The notes below the pieces were generated by a model. That model was not told the origin of the DNA and did no database searches. It saw only the letters and a program-made list of their open reading frames with translations. A stretch of DNA of 64,000 nucleotides, from the NCBI RefSeq assembly GCF_949628265.1, contig NC_088789.1, forward strand, positions 6,750,886-6,814,885. Reading direction: 5' to 3'. The translations under genes and the position numbers were made by a program. Source of the stretch: Cloeon dipterum (Eukaryota; Arthropoda; Insecta; Ephemeroptera; Baetidae). Shown piece by piece: positions 12,874-27,000 of this stretch (position 1 is the first letter of the stretch; each line of letters starts with the position of its first letter).

Positions 12874-15800
12874 TTCCTCCCTGCATTTTGAGTGAGAGCG
12901 TTAGAACAGACAGAGTCAACAAAAAGCAAATATACTTGGTGCGGATTTGGTCGAAAAGTTTGCCACTTGACAAAGGGACAATTCTTTGAACTAAGTAGAA
13001 AAACTTTCGGTCTTAGGAAGACTGTTCTAATAATATCCTTACTTCTTCATTCAATTAATTTTTTCACAGAATACTTCCAATATTTCAAATTAAAACTTTT
13101 AGAATTGAAAAGACGTTTGTTTTTTGATGGAACACAAAGCGTATTAAAAATTAATTCAACTCTTGCAATTTCAACCAGTTTCTCGTATTTTTCAATCAAT
13201 GTCCATTGTGACGATGTTTAAAATATGTAGCGTCTTTATTACAAAGATCAAATAAATCATGTTCCGATTTTAATATATATATTCGTTGTTATTAAATATC
13301 CTAGAATGCTTAGAGCTTTGGGGAAGAGGGTTGTCGGCAGTTTGAATTATTGTAATTTTGCACAATTGAAAATTAATAATATTCCCCTGCTAGATTAGAG
13401 TCCGCAAACGTTTTGCCGAGTAAATTTGGCTTGAAGCTGTCTGCTTTGTATGCTGAAGACTGGCACGCAACATTGATTACAACCGTTCTAATACTGTGGT
13501 TTTGGCATTAATTGGGACACGTGCACACTTGCACCATTTGAGTACCGAAATGACAAAGTGTAAATTTGATCTGATGGGAATTCTCAACAAACTAGAGAGG
13601 AGGTGGGTAGTCGAGCGTTAATTAGCATGACAGAGAAAATAAGCGTGACGTGAGAATTGTGGAAAATCAATAGGCCGGCGGCAGATGCTGGGGTGAGAGT
13701 GGAATTTCATCCTGGGTGCACCTCGCTGATTCGTTAGGCTGCAGCACACTTGGCGCCCAACGCGGCCAATAATAGAGATCAACCCGTCAGACGAGCCGTC
13801 CTCATTCATTAATATTGCGTGACGCTCAGTGTAATCACACACAGTTAAGCGTTTCGTATTTTTGGGCAGGCTGTCACCTTCAATCCATCACAGCCGGTGG
13901 TATAAAGACTAAGCTACGAGTGATTTATTTATTCGCTCTTTTTAAGCCTCTTTCATGGCCTTTTGTAGCCGTTTGGGTGTAGCCAAATTAAAAGTTTAAA
14001 GCTAATTAAATTTACTCACCCCTCGCAACTGCCCGACGAATTATTATTCCAAAGAGCCATACTTGGAAAGAACCAGCACTGTTATATCAATAACTAACGA
14101 AGAATCCTAACGAGGTCCTAACGGGTAACGCTGAATCTAGTTTAATGAAGACGTTGGAGGAAATTCGAGGCATTTCAAGTCAACATAGATATCAATATCT
14201 GTTTGTCCGCACTCAAACGCATCAACTATAAGAAAACAACATTTTGTTTTTCAGTCAACTAGACATAATTTTTTCTTTTGTTGATTATTGATTAAAAATT
14301 TCACGCGAGCTCATTTTCGTATGCTTTTATTGGTATTGCCACGCTATAAACATATTTCTCTCTTCCAACTCACTCAGTATAAAAAGAAGCACTCGACCGT
14401 TAAAAGTTTTTTAATAGCCCGTTTCTTGCTCTTCATTTAAAAATGAGACACATAGATGAAATATCATGGCAGTTGTAAAAGAAAAATAGCTAACTATAAT
14501 ATTCTTAGCATTTTGTACATGAAACTGTACAATGAGTAAAATTCCAAAATAGCCAGCCATTAGTGCATGTTTATCGTAATTTCAATAAGCTGCGAAGACA
14601 ATAAGTATGGTAATTGCTTCATCAGCAGATACTTTAAGATATAAAAATTGCTTACGCAGTTAACTGCTGCACAGAGCGTTGCTATTTATAAACTTAGCGC
14701 TGCAGAGTAACGATTGGATGAGTACTATGCTATAATGCTCTCCGCAGGCTTAACGGATTTTTCTGATCCTTCAAATAGTCTGTATCGCAAATTGTAATTC
14801 TCGATCGTTTCATGCGGGAGCAAAGAATTTAATCAAAAATTCAACGTTTGAAACACAAATATATGCATTTTTGACAAATTGTGAGAATGATTTCGTTCAA
14901 CTTAGCTGCAATTTACAATTATTTAAATGTTTGATTTTTAACAAAAATTTAATGTCATTTTTGAGTTCCAACAAAAGGAGAGTGATATAATGTTTATTTT
15001 TTATCTATTTTTGGTCTCATCTAATTTTGATAAAAAAAATATTCAAAGGTTGAAAGCAGTGCAGCAAAAAGTGACTGAGTTGCGTTTTTCCTGGCCATGC
15101 TAGTAATTTTTTTCTCCAACTTTTAATCTCCTGTTTTTTTGCGGAGATAAAAAATACGTTCTCAGACGTTCTGATCGCAATGACAAAGACACTAACTTCA
15201 AAATTTACAGCATCACATGTCTGCTTAGAGCAAAACAGCAACTTTTATTATTCTTCGTCGTCTTTATCAAAGCAGACTTGCACTTCAGAAAAGTTTGGCC
15301 TTTTCACGAGAGTAATTGGCAATCTTTCCTTTTCACAAGGAGGCCGAAAGAGAGAGAACAAAGTTTGAGCACTCAAGAACGATGTAAAAGCCTCGTGAAA
15401 TATAAAATACACACACGTACGCTACGGTTCTGATCGATTTTCTGCTCTTGAACCCTGACCTTCATTGGCATTGCAGCTCTAATATTCCTCTGCATATAAA
15501 TATTACGCGAGATGCTTTCTGCAGTGCAAGTAATCCGATAAAACTGGTTCATACGCAATAATTTAGCTTCACATTTCACTTTGTATATTATTTATTTTAT
15601 CAAATCGATGAGTCGTTCAAGGCAATATATTTTTAACCTCTCACTGGTCAAGGTGCAAATATTTTTTAACTTTAATTCGATTTATCAGAAGAATTCCCAA
15701 CGGACTGCAGCATAACAAAATGTAATTTAAAAAAATATCATCCAAGTTCTAGGGTCGACTCAATCAAGGACGTGGTTGGATGTTTTTAAATAAACTGGTT

Positions 15801-17476
15801 TAATTTCCTGTGTTGGAAGAAACCATTTTTCAAATGTTTATTTCTTCTGAATTTTGCAATACCAATTAGCCGCAACCGCAACAGCATTATTTCCTCTTTC
15901 GCCTTATGAGTTTATTTTATTTTCTGACGAGGCCCCACAGTAGGCTTGCTCACTGGCAGCAATAATAAAACTGAAACCAGTTGCCGGTCTCGCTGATCAC
16001 GTGATCCTGCAATACGAGATAAAATGCACTTGGCGAATGCACATATTGCGTTTGTGCTCTTCTGCGTGAATGCTGGCTGACCTTCCTGTGATATATAATT
16101 ACTATTTATTACTCTCTAGGGAGCTCTATAAATAATGGAAACTGGGAAAATGGAAGGATATACAATGCTCCAAGAGAAAAAATGTTGCTTGGAAAATTAT
16201 ATAATCATATGCGCAGCACAGTCCTTTGTTATTAGCATAAATGCTGTTGCTGCCACACCCTTAATTTCTTGCTTCTTATAAATGGAAAATATATTTTATA
16301 TTTCAGTCCAAGCAAATTATTTTCAAATGTACAAACAATGCATGTTCCTAATAAGTAATAATTATAGATTCTACTCCCGGCCACAACCAATACAGTTACT
16401 TAAACTTGTTCTTGGTCGTGAACCAAGATTCATCAGCTAAACTTAACTGTTCAAAATTTTAGTACCGTTGAGGTCACATTTCATGCAATTATCTTACAAT
16501 TCCAAAAATACATTTTTATTTCATTTTTTTAATATTGTTTACAACTTACGAAGAAAATTAAAAAATTCAAAACTGAATTTTTTTATTTCCAATTGAGACT
16601 TGTGAGAAGAATAAATAGCAATTATGAGTTGTGCAATATAATTATATCATGATATTGAACATGCGAATAGGTAAACACTAAATATTAAGTCACCTGTCGC
16701 TCAAAAAATGAGTTGCTTGACTCCCTCCGGTGACATTTCGCCCATGATCAAGAATTGCCAATTGTCCCCTTTAGAAATACAACGCAATTTAACCCACTGG
16801 ACTTACTCACCGTCAACTGCGTGTGCGTCGTCTTTATAAACCAAACTGAATCACGAGCTAGCGAGCGTTCGCGGTCAGCGACGAGCCTTCGACAGCGAGA
16901 GGATGTAATGATTGCACTAGCTCTTGACGGCGGCCAGTCTTGTTCTCATAACGTGCATTCGACTTGTGTTCTTATTCGTACTGAAAGAGACGACTAGCCC
17001 AAGGCCAAAAGTAAAACACACATTATCTTGTGCATGTGATTCGTCCGCCCCTCTCTTGTGTCAATTAAACATTCGCGGCACACACTCTTATCAAGAAAGC
17101 GATGCGCATTTTTAATTAAGCGCTGTCCACTGCCAGACTGAATTCGGCGCCAAAGCCGCCGCCACATACGCATATGGTTCCACGCAAGAAAGTTGCATAT
17201 CCGCGCCCGATACACTTTCATTGGGTGTCTTGTTTGAATACAAATCTTTTTAAAAAGTGAGTTGCTTCCTCTCTCTTTTATTCTGTTCACTTATGAAAAA
17301 TTCAAAACCTAGAAATGAAAACGATGTATATATTTCATACAAAATCACGCACATTTATTGGCCCTGCTTAACAGAGATATAATTTATTTTTTTACAAAAT
17401 CAGATCATGGAATGGCCACAGCAATTTACGCGCAGCTGACTAATTCAATTTATTCTCCTTTGTTCACAGGCACTCG
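12874..17476. other. Intergenic, no coding gene recognised
   Basis: AT-rich spacer between two same-strand CRAL-TRIO genes. A GC-richer patch at about 16810-17290 has a good minus-strand donor (GACG|GTGAGTAAG) near 16812 and could be a noncoding first exon for the gene at 11.2-12.9 kb, but nothing proves it. No tRNA or other RNA gene was seen. Confidence 0.45.
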
Positions 17477-18940
17477 TCAACTCTGCTGCTCGAAGGCATA
17501 GTTTCTTACCACTGCAAAAACAAAATTTGAAAAAATTGTTCACGCACACAAAAGTCTCACGTAGTGTGTTTGTGGGATAGAACAATCGATTAGGCGTTGA
17601 TTGGTGCCGGCGATTGCGGAATAATAAATACCTTTAAACACATGCTCGTTGTCGTGCAGCAGGTCGATGAGCCCTTCTTGATCAAAGTTGTTAAGCTGGC
17701 CTTTATACTCTTTTGTCAGGCACGCAGGCGTCACGTGGTTGTGAAGAGACTGCATGTCGGTGCCGTGCAGGAAAACCTGAGCGCAAATAATGCACATACG
17801 TTAAAATAAGTACAGATCCGAAAGAGTGGGAGAAAGGAAAAGAACTGAGAAATTTAAACTCACTCTGGACTTGAGTTTGTCGTTGAGGAGGGGCTTGAAG
17901 CAGGCGTAGATGAGGTCGAAAAGCCTGGGCTGGTTCACGATGTGGAAGGCCTTAAACCTCAGGGGGAAATTCCCTTGGATCAGGTCGACAACCTTTTTGG
18001 CGAAGTTGGGAGTGAGGCTGGTGACGTGCCTCAGCGAGGTGCCCTTCATGTCCAGCACGGCCACGCCGCCCATCATCTGAGTCGCGGGTTCGCAGGCGCC
18101 CATCTCGGCGCACTGCACCGTCGCTCTGTAGATGTCATCCAGACTTCCGAATTTGCTGCTCCATGCACCTGGATGGATTGGAAAATTATTTAAAGTGTTG
18201 GAAATTTGTTACTAGCGATTGTTACAAAAATCTTTATTCGTAATTGGGACAGCTGTTTATTTTTACGAAGGTAAAAAGAAATAAGACTCACCGATTTTCA
18301 GGACAGTGACTCTGCGACCAAACTGATCTCTGAGAGGCGAAACAGAGATCAAGTTGTTATCAAAAATCGGTGCCTGCTGCGATGGGCCCATGTTCTTGTA
18401 CAGCTCTGCGTGCTTTTTAATGTGGCCAAAATAGTCCTTAATCTGCAAAAATTAGTTTAAATTTAGATAATTCTTCTGTAGGAAAACACGCAAAAACTAT
18501 GCATCTTCCTATTTTTAATTAACAAGATTCTTGTTGAGAGCACGTGTTAGATTAAGAGTAATTAATATTTTCAAGCACACGTGTACCTCTATAATTTTTA
18601 ATTTGAATTATTCTGATCACGCGGCAATTAAGACTCAATACAATTAAATTTAAAATTACCGGAAAACTATTTCAGTATTAACTTAATTTTTAAATCATAG
18701 TTCAAATCGAGTACTCACCATTTTCAGTGCGCTTTCAGGGTAGAATTTGGTAGGTCTCAGAAATCTGAGGAGGTAATCGTCATCAGTGCTGCAATCTAGG
18801 GTGCCATCCTTTTGGATAAGCGCCTTCAGCTCATTGAGGGCGGTCTGCCTCGTATCTTCGGACTCCCTAATTTCGAGCGCGGCTCGTAACTGGAGCTCCG
18901 GTGCCGCCGGTCCCAACTCAAGAATGTTCTTGGGGTCCAT
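17477..18940 (-). CDS. CRAL-TRIO domain protein, alpha-tocopherol-transfer-protein-like (gene B)
   Basis: Five exons: 18940-18719, 18442-18292, 18168-17864, 17776-17632 and 17511-17477, giving 285 residues in an unbroken frame. The chosen ATG (18940) has a good context (GCCATGG). An open frame runs further upstream only through a GTG. The CRAL-TRIO-N part carries DDDYLLRFLRPTKFYPESAL. The lipid pocket carries VAVLDMKGTSLRHV, FHIVNQPRLFDLIYACFKP and VFLHGTDMQSLHNHV. It is a predicted cytosolic lipid carrier; its ligand cannot be read from sequence. It has the fewest introns in the cluster: its 222-base first exon equals 130 plus 92, and its 305-base third exon equals 92 plus 102 plus 111, the sizes of separate exons in the paralog at 39.8-42.1 kb. 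GC-rich sequence at about 19010-19130 is the likely 5' UTR or promoter. Confidence 0.88.
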
Positions 18941-20689
18941 GGCGTCGCCTCCAGGTTCTGGATTGCGATTGATGCTTGCGGAAGGTGTGCTCACCTATTT
19001 GTAAGGTAGAGCTTTGTGCCGGAGCAGGAAGAGGCGAGAAGAAGAGATAGACGGAGGTGCAATGCCGACCGCTGCGCCGCACTTCCTGCTCTCGCCGCTC
19101 GCTGCTTATTTTCGCACTGAGTTGCATTTTGTAAATTACTCGCTGACACCACTTCAATTACTTGCTATTTATTTGTTTTCGTAGTTATTAACTGCGATTG
19201 TGAGGGAATCGCAGTAGATACAGATTTCAATTTTTTTTTAAATGGGGAGTGCTGCGTGTTTTATTCTCACAAATATGTGTGAAATGAAAATTGCAATGAT
19301 TATTTAAGAACCACATGTTTCCTTGAATTCTACTATTATTTATGAATGGGATTAGGAATTTACACATATTTATAAAGCTAATGCCATGATGGTTGAAGTT
19401 TTTTAATCTTTTATTCTTCTCAAGAAAAAAAACTCGATTGGTTTTGCCATATAAAAAGCTATTTATCTGAAAGTGTTTAATTTATTTTGACTGCTTGAAC
19501 AGAAAAGCAGTACCTGATAACTCCCTAGTAGATATGCAATGGCACAGTAGCTGTGTCGCGATAGTTGCATACTTGTAAGATAACAGGATGTGAAGTGCTA
19601 GTAGCCGATGATGGGTAAAGTGTAAATTGATAAATGTTTCTAAACTTGGAATTTAAATCTATTTTATGCTAGCAACAGCTATGAATTAATTTAAAAATAG
19701 CAAAAACAAGAAAATTGCAATTGATAATACAATTTCCATTATTGCAATAGTATCATTTTTGATAACTTTTATATTCCTCACTAGCTTGTTCGTTTTATAG
19801 GGAATATATTCATATTGAACAGCTCGAAACCGCATCATATCCACAGCAAAAAATTCACTAGAAATAGTAAAAGTGATGTTTTGTTACCTTTTAAAGTCTC
19901 CGAATCAAAAATACATAATTGAATACGAATTATCCTCACGGAGTGACAGTTTGATAGAGGAATTTCGTATAAGCACTAACAAAACGTTATCTGTTTGAAT
20001 TAGGAATATCAAACACCGGCAACATCAGAAAGGAATTAAAAATCGTTGCGTAATTAAAAAAATAGTTCCTAGCAAAAAAAATAATAATATAGAAAATCAG
20101 TCTTCATGCCTTTTTTCTTAAGGAGCAAAAAATAGAAACAAAAAGCATTATTTTTAGTCACGATTTCAAACGATTAGAAATGGATCTAATTAAATTAGTC
20201 CAGCTTTTAGCTACAATCAGAAACCTTGAAAAAGATATGGTAAGACAAAACAAAAAGCTTCACAGAAAGGTCAAACCATTCAAGATTATTTTAGGTCTTA
20301 ATAGAGAGCCAAAAGTGGATTTATTAGCCAATCAGACACGAAAAATTTGTGTAAGAATACTACTCGTCAATTTTCCAATGTTTATGGCTGAAATATTGTA
20401 AATTTGATATTTGAAAGCCTTTTAGTAGAGGGAAATATGAAGTTAGATCATGGATCTACAGGATCTAATTTATTCATAGAAGTTCTTGAGCTGAAAAAAT
20501 TTTTAATGAAATATCGCTTTTGCGAAATCGAATGTCTGCATCGCAAAGCAACTACCCTTACAGCACGTAGATCTTAACCTTGCGCTCCACAAACGGCTGA
20601 AGGCAAGAGGAATGAATTATCATGTCATCTTTATCTTCCTGGAAAAGTAGCTTTACATTATTCATCCAAAAGAAAATTCATCTTATATC
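18941..20689. other. Upstream region of gene B, otherwise no gene recognised
   Basis: The first 200 bases are GC-rich and are probably promoter and 5' UTR of the minus-strand CRAL-TRIO gene. The rest is AT-rich. A 73-codon ATG frame at 20180-20401 has no recognised family. Confidence 0.45.
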
Positions 20690-21022
20690 ATGAAAATAGT
20701 TGAGACTGATTATTTTGTAACTGACTTAAAGATAAAATTCTCCCTGCCAGATACACCTGTTTATATTAAATTTTTGGATAATATGATGCATAAAAAACAA
20801 AATACTCACCCCAATTTTTACAGTACCCCAGCTATGACAAACAAGAACTGGTGGCTACCTTATTGTAAAGATCGATGTGTTTTTACGAGATACTCTTTCC
20901 ATGGTTATCATTTTCTTTTATGTAAAGACAAACGTTTTCATCTAGATGTGTCTGCTAATTGTGTATGCCAATTCTGCGATGAAGTCTGTATAGACGTATC
21001 ATTTCCTCAATTGCAAAAATAA
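20690..21022 (+). CDS. Hypothetical single-exon small protein, 110 residues
   Basis: An ATG-initiated frame of 110 residues in otherwise AT-rich DNA where frames this long are uncommon. The protein is rich in aromatic residues, with eight cysteines, six of them in the C-terminal half, including the pairs CVCQFC and CDEVC near residues 94-101. A canonical AATAAA lies at 21117-21122, 95 bases after the stop. No signal peptide or domain is recognised. The cysteine pairs suggest metal binding or disulphides, but that is a guess. It could be a lone gene, a decayed exon or a chance frame. Confidence 0.25.
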   Translation: MKIVETDYFVTDLKIKFSLPDTPVYIKFLDNMMHKKQNTHPNFYSTPAMTNKNWWLPYCKDRCVFTRYSFHGYHFLLCKDKRFHLDVSANCVCQFCDEVCIDVSFPQLQK

Positions 21023-24000
21023 TACAACTACCTTATTTCAAGCTGCTAAATATAAGAAAGTGCATCAAAATATTATCGTTATATAATGTACTCTGTGTTG
21101 TACACCGTTGGTGTCTAATAAATACAATAATAATATCATGAAAATGAAAAGTCTTGAGTCATTCAGGAGATTAATTCGAGACACATTGTACTTGATGCTG
21201 AGACAGTATAATCAATTTTCAAATGATTGAAAGATTTAATCGGAACTTTTTATCTCTGAAATCCCCATCTTATTGGCAATTGATTCTATAAATTAGCTTA
21301 GTTTAGTGGGTTAAGTGATTGAAGTTAGGCTTAATTAAGTCGTGAAAAAATAACTCCAAGTATAAGATCTGCGTGTTCTCTAATTACAAGAGGTAAAAAT
21401 CACTATGCTCAAAAACGCTTAATATTTTTAAACGTTGTTCATTGGTTTATACCGCATTTAATTTAATTTTTGCTAATGTAACTAACAGAACACGCGCAAT
21501 ACCGTTTAAAAATTCACAAAGTTGCAATTTCACCTTATTTGCGGGAACGTAATATACGCTATACAATATATATCAACGAACATTGTCTTCGTTTTGAGTG
21601 AATGAGGGAAATGGCCCTATATATAGTATGCAGATAAGATACTCGAATTTCCCTACGGCGCAGACAGCACGTGATGCAAGAATGCTGGATGCATGAGCCA
21701 AACGTCATCTGCGTGCAAATTCCGCGCCTCTTTTATTGATAAAAGAACAAAGAGCGTCTTATCTGCACTTATTAGCCTCTCTGCACTTTGTGACAGACAG
21801 GAAAACCTACTAACATTTTGTCACGTGCGCAGATTTGAATTAGATACTCAATTGAAAAATGAACCTATTTGATTTTCCCCTATTTATAGCAATAAATTAA
21901 ACCTCTCTTTCTCTTGTTACAATCACTTGACACAGGTGACGCACTACCTGTAAATTGAAAGCAGCGTTACATTCCTCCGCCGAAGGTAGGTATTGTAACA
22001 CTCCCATCTAACCTCCTTTTGGTTTGCACTCATAATTTTTCATTACCGAAAAATAATAAAGTATTTATTTAATATTTGCGAAGCATTGCAATTTATACAA
22101 AGCTTTTATAATATGATTCTTGTGGCTTAAAATTGTAACCGAAGTGATAAAAAATAATCTTCATAAATAAAAGGATTCTCATCGTTATCCTTTGAAAGAT
22201 ATTTTAATTTTCTGCCAACTTTTTGGTTCCTTTACAATAATTGCTCGTCCCAAATTTAAATGTGTTTTTCTTCTCGAGCCTGATAACTAAATATTTGTTG
22301 AAAATTGCCTGTTTTAAAATCAAACCACAAATGTATGGATAATTGAAGGAGAAAATTTTAAATGATAGGGCTTTTTTCATTTAAAAGATAGCATTAGCAC
22401 GTGCTCCGTTTTTATCGGTTTAATTGTTAATTGGAGAGCGATCCCAATAAAGCCACCAATCAGATGGCGAGAAATTTGCACCTAACTCAGACTCTCTGGT
22501 TGGCGCGGAGCATGGGCGTGATATTTTTCTTATTAGAGCATTCGCTAATCATTCCTGATCCATGCAATGGTCCTCTGATTACATCACAAGAGCTGCACAC
22601 AAGGAATAAATATTAAAATTAATCGTATATTAAGATTTTATCCTGGCAACTGGCAACCATCATACGTTGGAAAGTTGTTAAAATTAAATTAATAATTGCA
22701 GAGATAATATAATGAAAAAAGTTGATTTTTTAGTATAAAGAAAGAGTTTCAGCTTGTATTGTCGGTTCATTTAGTTCTGGGAAAGGAGTGCTTAAAGTTT
22801 TCCTTATTCCAGTGAGTGAATGGCTCGACGGCAAGACTAAGTTAGTTAACAGTCTGGGATGTCCCATCTAAAAATTTGTTCGCAAATGGCTCGTGGCCAA
22901 TTGATGGCTTTAGAAGACAGGAATTGATCGGATAAATCGTCCCATAAAAATAAAATATTTGTACTTTAAAAAATATCGAGAAGTGGAATAATTATTCATA
23001 ATATATAATTTCTATTAACATTATGAGTTTAGTGCCTGCGCTACTTCGGTTGTTAGCTATTTCTGTTATTTCCTATCGAAGTTTTAATTTTAAACATTAT
23101 TTATCATTTGGATGAATACAAACTCTATCATTGTTGGCAGATTCAATCATAGAAACTGAGAGCACAATTTTACTGTTTTTTCCTCATTGGCATCCTTGGC
23201 ACCAATCGTTGCGAGGTTTAGAATGAGTTTGAAATTAAAATTGAACTAATTTCTACTCAGATGCACTTTGCTTGCTAATGCGCTTAATGGGAATAACGTA
23301 AGTGCACTAATTTTTTATCATTATAATTGAAAATAAGCTACAAAGCACGTGTACTGAATTTGGATGGAAAATTTGATAACGCCTGAACTTTATTCGCTGA
23401 AATTAAACTAAGAGTTGTGCAATATATAGAGATATCCAGAAGAAATGATTAGCTTATTATTTAAGAAGAGAATAGAGACTTTGAAAAATGGCATAAAGCT
23501 CTGCTTTAACTTCTAAAATTTACAAAATTGTGAGTGTTTTCGACTGATGACCATGAACAAAATTTTTGTCAGTAAATTTTGGCAGTTTAAAAGGATTTAG
23601 AAAAGCGGCTAGAGCATTGTGACAAACTGTGTGAACAGACAGAACTGAAAAATCCAACTTGAAGGAATTATTGCAGTGTTATCAGCTATTTCTCATTAAC
23701 TGATTCTGAGAAACTTTATTTACAAATTGAAAAGAGAGTATTACACATCCTTATCAGCACGCGGTTAAGCTGTTGTAAATATTTAGAAATCAATGATGAT
23801 CGCGACTAGTACCAGATTATAATTTTTTTAATATTTGCGCATATTTGCTTAGTATATACCACAAAGAATAAATATACTCTACAACTAATGAAAATGCGAA
23901 TTAGTGATATTGCGTAATTTTTTGGCAGGGGGTTTTCGGCCTTCAGACGAACATCGATCGAGTGTCAGTCGAAGACAATCTCTAAAGATTTTTCATTATC

Positions 24001-24023
24001 TCGCAGAGGAATAGGTATGGCAA
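21023..24023. other. Intergenic, no gene recognised
   Basis: AT-rich spacer upstream of the phosphate cotransporter. Nothing beyond short chance frames was seen. Confidence 0.5.
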
Positions 24024-24031
24024 TATAAATA
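24024..24031 (+). promoter_or_regulatory. TATA box of the phosphate cotransporter
   Basis: TATAAATA lies 58 bases before the last base of the upstream leader (ATG at 24089). An initiator-like TTCAGC occurs about 42 bases downstream at 24066. Position and strand fit a short 5' UTR; the start site itself is inferred. Confidence 0.5.
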
Positions 24032-24088
24032 GTGGGGAGTAGAATCACAAAATGCATTCTGCTATTCAGCTCGTTCGCGGGATCGACA

Positions 24089-27000
24089 ATGACGATGTCT
24101 CAGGAGGCCGACATTGAGCAACCTCATGTAAGGAGTTCTCGACACAATTATTTAGCATTAGCCAATAATCAGGGTTGATATATACAAATTAACTTGTCCC
24201 TTGTTCAAGCATTAACAAGGCTAAGCAGTAATTCTTAAAGGTGCTTTCTCGCACCTTCTTTGAAATGCTTTTAATTGTCCATAGGAAGAAACTGATTTTT
24301 GCTTAGCTACTTTTATTACTCTTCAGTAGTAACTGTTTCCTCTCTATAAACATAGAAGAACATTTTGCAGTCTTAAACTTTTTAGCCTTCACTAAGAAGT
24401 GCTAAAAAAGTTATTAGTTACCTTGAAATTTCTTATAATCATTTCCAGAAACAATATTTTAAGGCTCGCACCATCGTTCGTCAGAGTTTTTGGGCGTGTC
24501 AGGTTGCCACGGGCTATTTTTTTCAGGAACTTCTGACAGCCAATATCTCCGCATTATCTTGTGAATCAGAGCGAACGGTGGCTAATTTGTCTTAGAAAAG
24601 ATTTAATTATTTTCCGCAGGAGTCATTTGAACCGGTTAAATCCACCGTGGTAGTGTGTTAGCTAGGAGTACAAGTTAGCAAATAAAAGAGAAAGCTTTGG
24701 ATGCTTAGTCCCCCCGCGAATGCATAAACGCTGCGGTCACGTGGTGCGTCCATGCTTGCAGTGTGTATGACCAGTTTCGCTTTGGATGTTTCAGGAGGCA
24801 CTGCCTGAAAAGATGAAGCAGCAAGAAAATGGCAAGGTGAAAAAGGAAAAGAAAGAGAAACTGCTGGTCTTGTTAGATGTCCCACCGTCAACGCCATGGA
24901 GAGGTAAATTTTAACATATCCGTTTTAAATTTGATTAAAATTATAATTATGGTTGAATCAGAGCTCACAGGGAAACAGAAAGTGGAGAAGGTTTTTTGGA
25001 TTGTGGCTAAAACTGTTGCACTCCTTACACTTCTATATCTCTTCATCTGCTCCCTTGATTTGTTGTCATCCTCTCTTATGCTGCTCGGCGGGCAGTCAAC
25101 AGGCAAGTTTAAAAAGCAAATGCTAGTATTTTTTATTTAATATGAGCAATTCAATTTCCAGGTGACATTTTTGACAATGATATTGTAAAGAACCCGATAG
25201 TTGGACTGATGATGGGAATTCTCGCTACTGTGTTGGTGCAGAGCTCGTCCACCTCGACGTCAATTGTCGTCAGCATGGTCGCCGCAGGAAGTAAGAAGCA
25301 AAATTAAAACATAATATATGATTGAATCACTATTTAACTGTCCTAAATCGCAGTGTTTGATGTGAAGACCGCAATTCCCATCATTATGGGGGCCAATGTC
25401 GGTACTTCTGTCACTAACACATTGGTCGCCGTGACTAGAATCAACAACAGAGCAGAGTTCGGCCTTGCGTTCGCCGGTGCCACCGTGCACGATATGTTCA
25501 ACTGGCTGACAGTGATCGTGCTCCTAATCATAGAAGTATCAACGGGTAAGGTTTTTTTTAAATCTCTCTAATGGTTCTCGTTTCCAGTCAATATTTGAGT
25601 AGCTGCAAGTTAATGTGATGAATTTATTAATTTGGTAGGATACCTATACTACTTGACGACTGCACTTGTGGCGAATTTGGAGCCCCAAGAAGGAGCAGAG
25701 GATATCAAACTGCTGAAAGCAATCACGGAGCCATTTACCAAGTTGATTTTGGAATTAAACAAGACCGTGTTCAACGGTTGGGCCGCTAATGACCCTGATT
25801 TTGATGACGCTTCTCTTCTCAGAGTTTGGTGCGGCGAAGAGAAATGTAAGAGAATGAAAAGTTGAAAACACATATTTTATAAATTTAATTTGCAGGCAAA
25901 TCACTTTTCGCTGTGTTGGACATCGGAGATACTGCCACTGGAGCCATTATGACCGTTGTGTCGTTGTTGGTTCTGTGCGGATGCTTGATTCTCTTGGTCA
26001 AACTCCTCCAAAACGTTTTGCAAGGTAAAAAATGGCGCAAGATGAAACGAACTTACCGACTGTAAGACTCGTGCAGGAAATCCAACTCTTATCTCGAACA
26101 GCAATTTCCATGACATTGATTTATAATTGGAGAGCCTATAAATCTCAAAAGCTTAAGATAAAGGTTCAATGATTTTAAGCTGTATCGAAACATCTATTTT
26201 TGCTAATTTTTTGGGTCATGGGTGCATTATTCTAATAGGGTAGCGATTTTGATGTTGTTTGCTGCTCTCTTTAATCAGATCACTGTTGTCATTTTTACTT
26301 ATCTAATAATGAATTCTGACTAATATAGACTAGATATTTTAGTATAGGTTTTTCAATTGCATCGATTGGTGGTATTGCACATATCAACTATTTTTGCAAA
26401 AGAAAAAAATGCATTCGCATAACTCGAAAACTCAAGATTCGATGATTGGCTACTCTTTTTAACCTTCACGTTTGTGCCAAGTCACCACAAGTTCCTGCAG
26501 AGCGTTGCACTTGCGTAATGGCTTATATGAATATGAATATCTTGGCACTGCTGTTTCGTCTGATAAAAGTTTAAAAGCTTTTCTATCAGTAGCAATCCAT
26601 GCCAAAATGTGATTGAGAGTTAAGCAAGCACCTGAGTGTTTCACTATTTAAATTCCATTAAAACTTGCTGGCCCATGCACATATAATTTTTGATACGGTT
26701 GAAATTTTGGTGTGGAATAAATCCATAGCAACACTATCATTCCATCAAATGCTAAATAATTTATAAATCGAACTAGTCATCAGTTATATTAATTGCTTTA
26801 ATTATAAATGTTATTAATTTTTCAGGACCGATGGCCCTCCTGCTCCAAAGAACTATCAACGCTAACATCCCGTACGTGCCCTGGCTGACTGGTTACCTGG
26901 CCATCTTGGTCGGTGCTGGAGCAACCTTCGTCCTGCAGTCGAGTTCAGTGTTTACGTCCGCCCTGACCCCGCTGGTAGGCATGGGCGTGATCACGGTCAA

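Noticed and set aside
18941-18994. Longer N terminus for CRAL-TRIO gene B
   Set aside because: Would start at GTG within a sequence that looks like a donor or leader; the ATG at 18940 has a good context and matches the family length.
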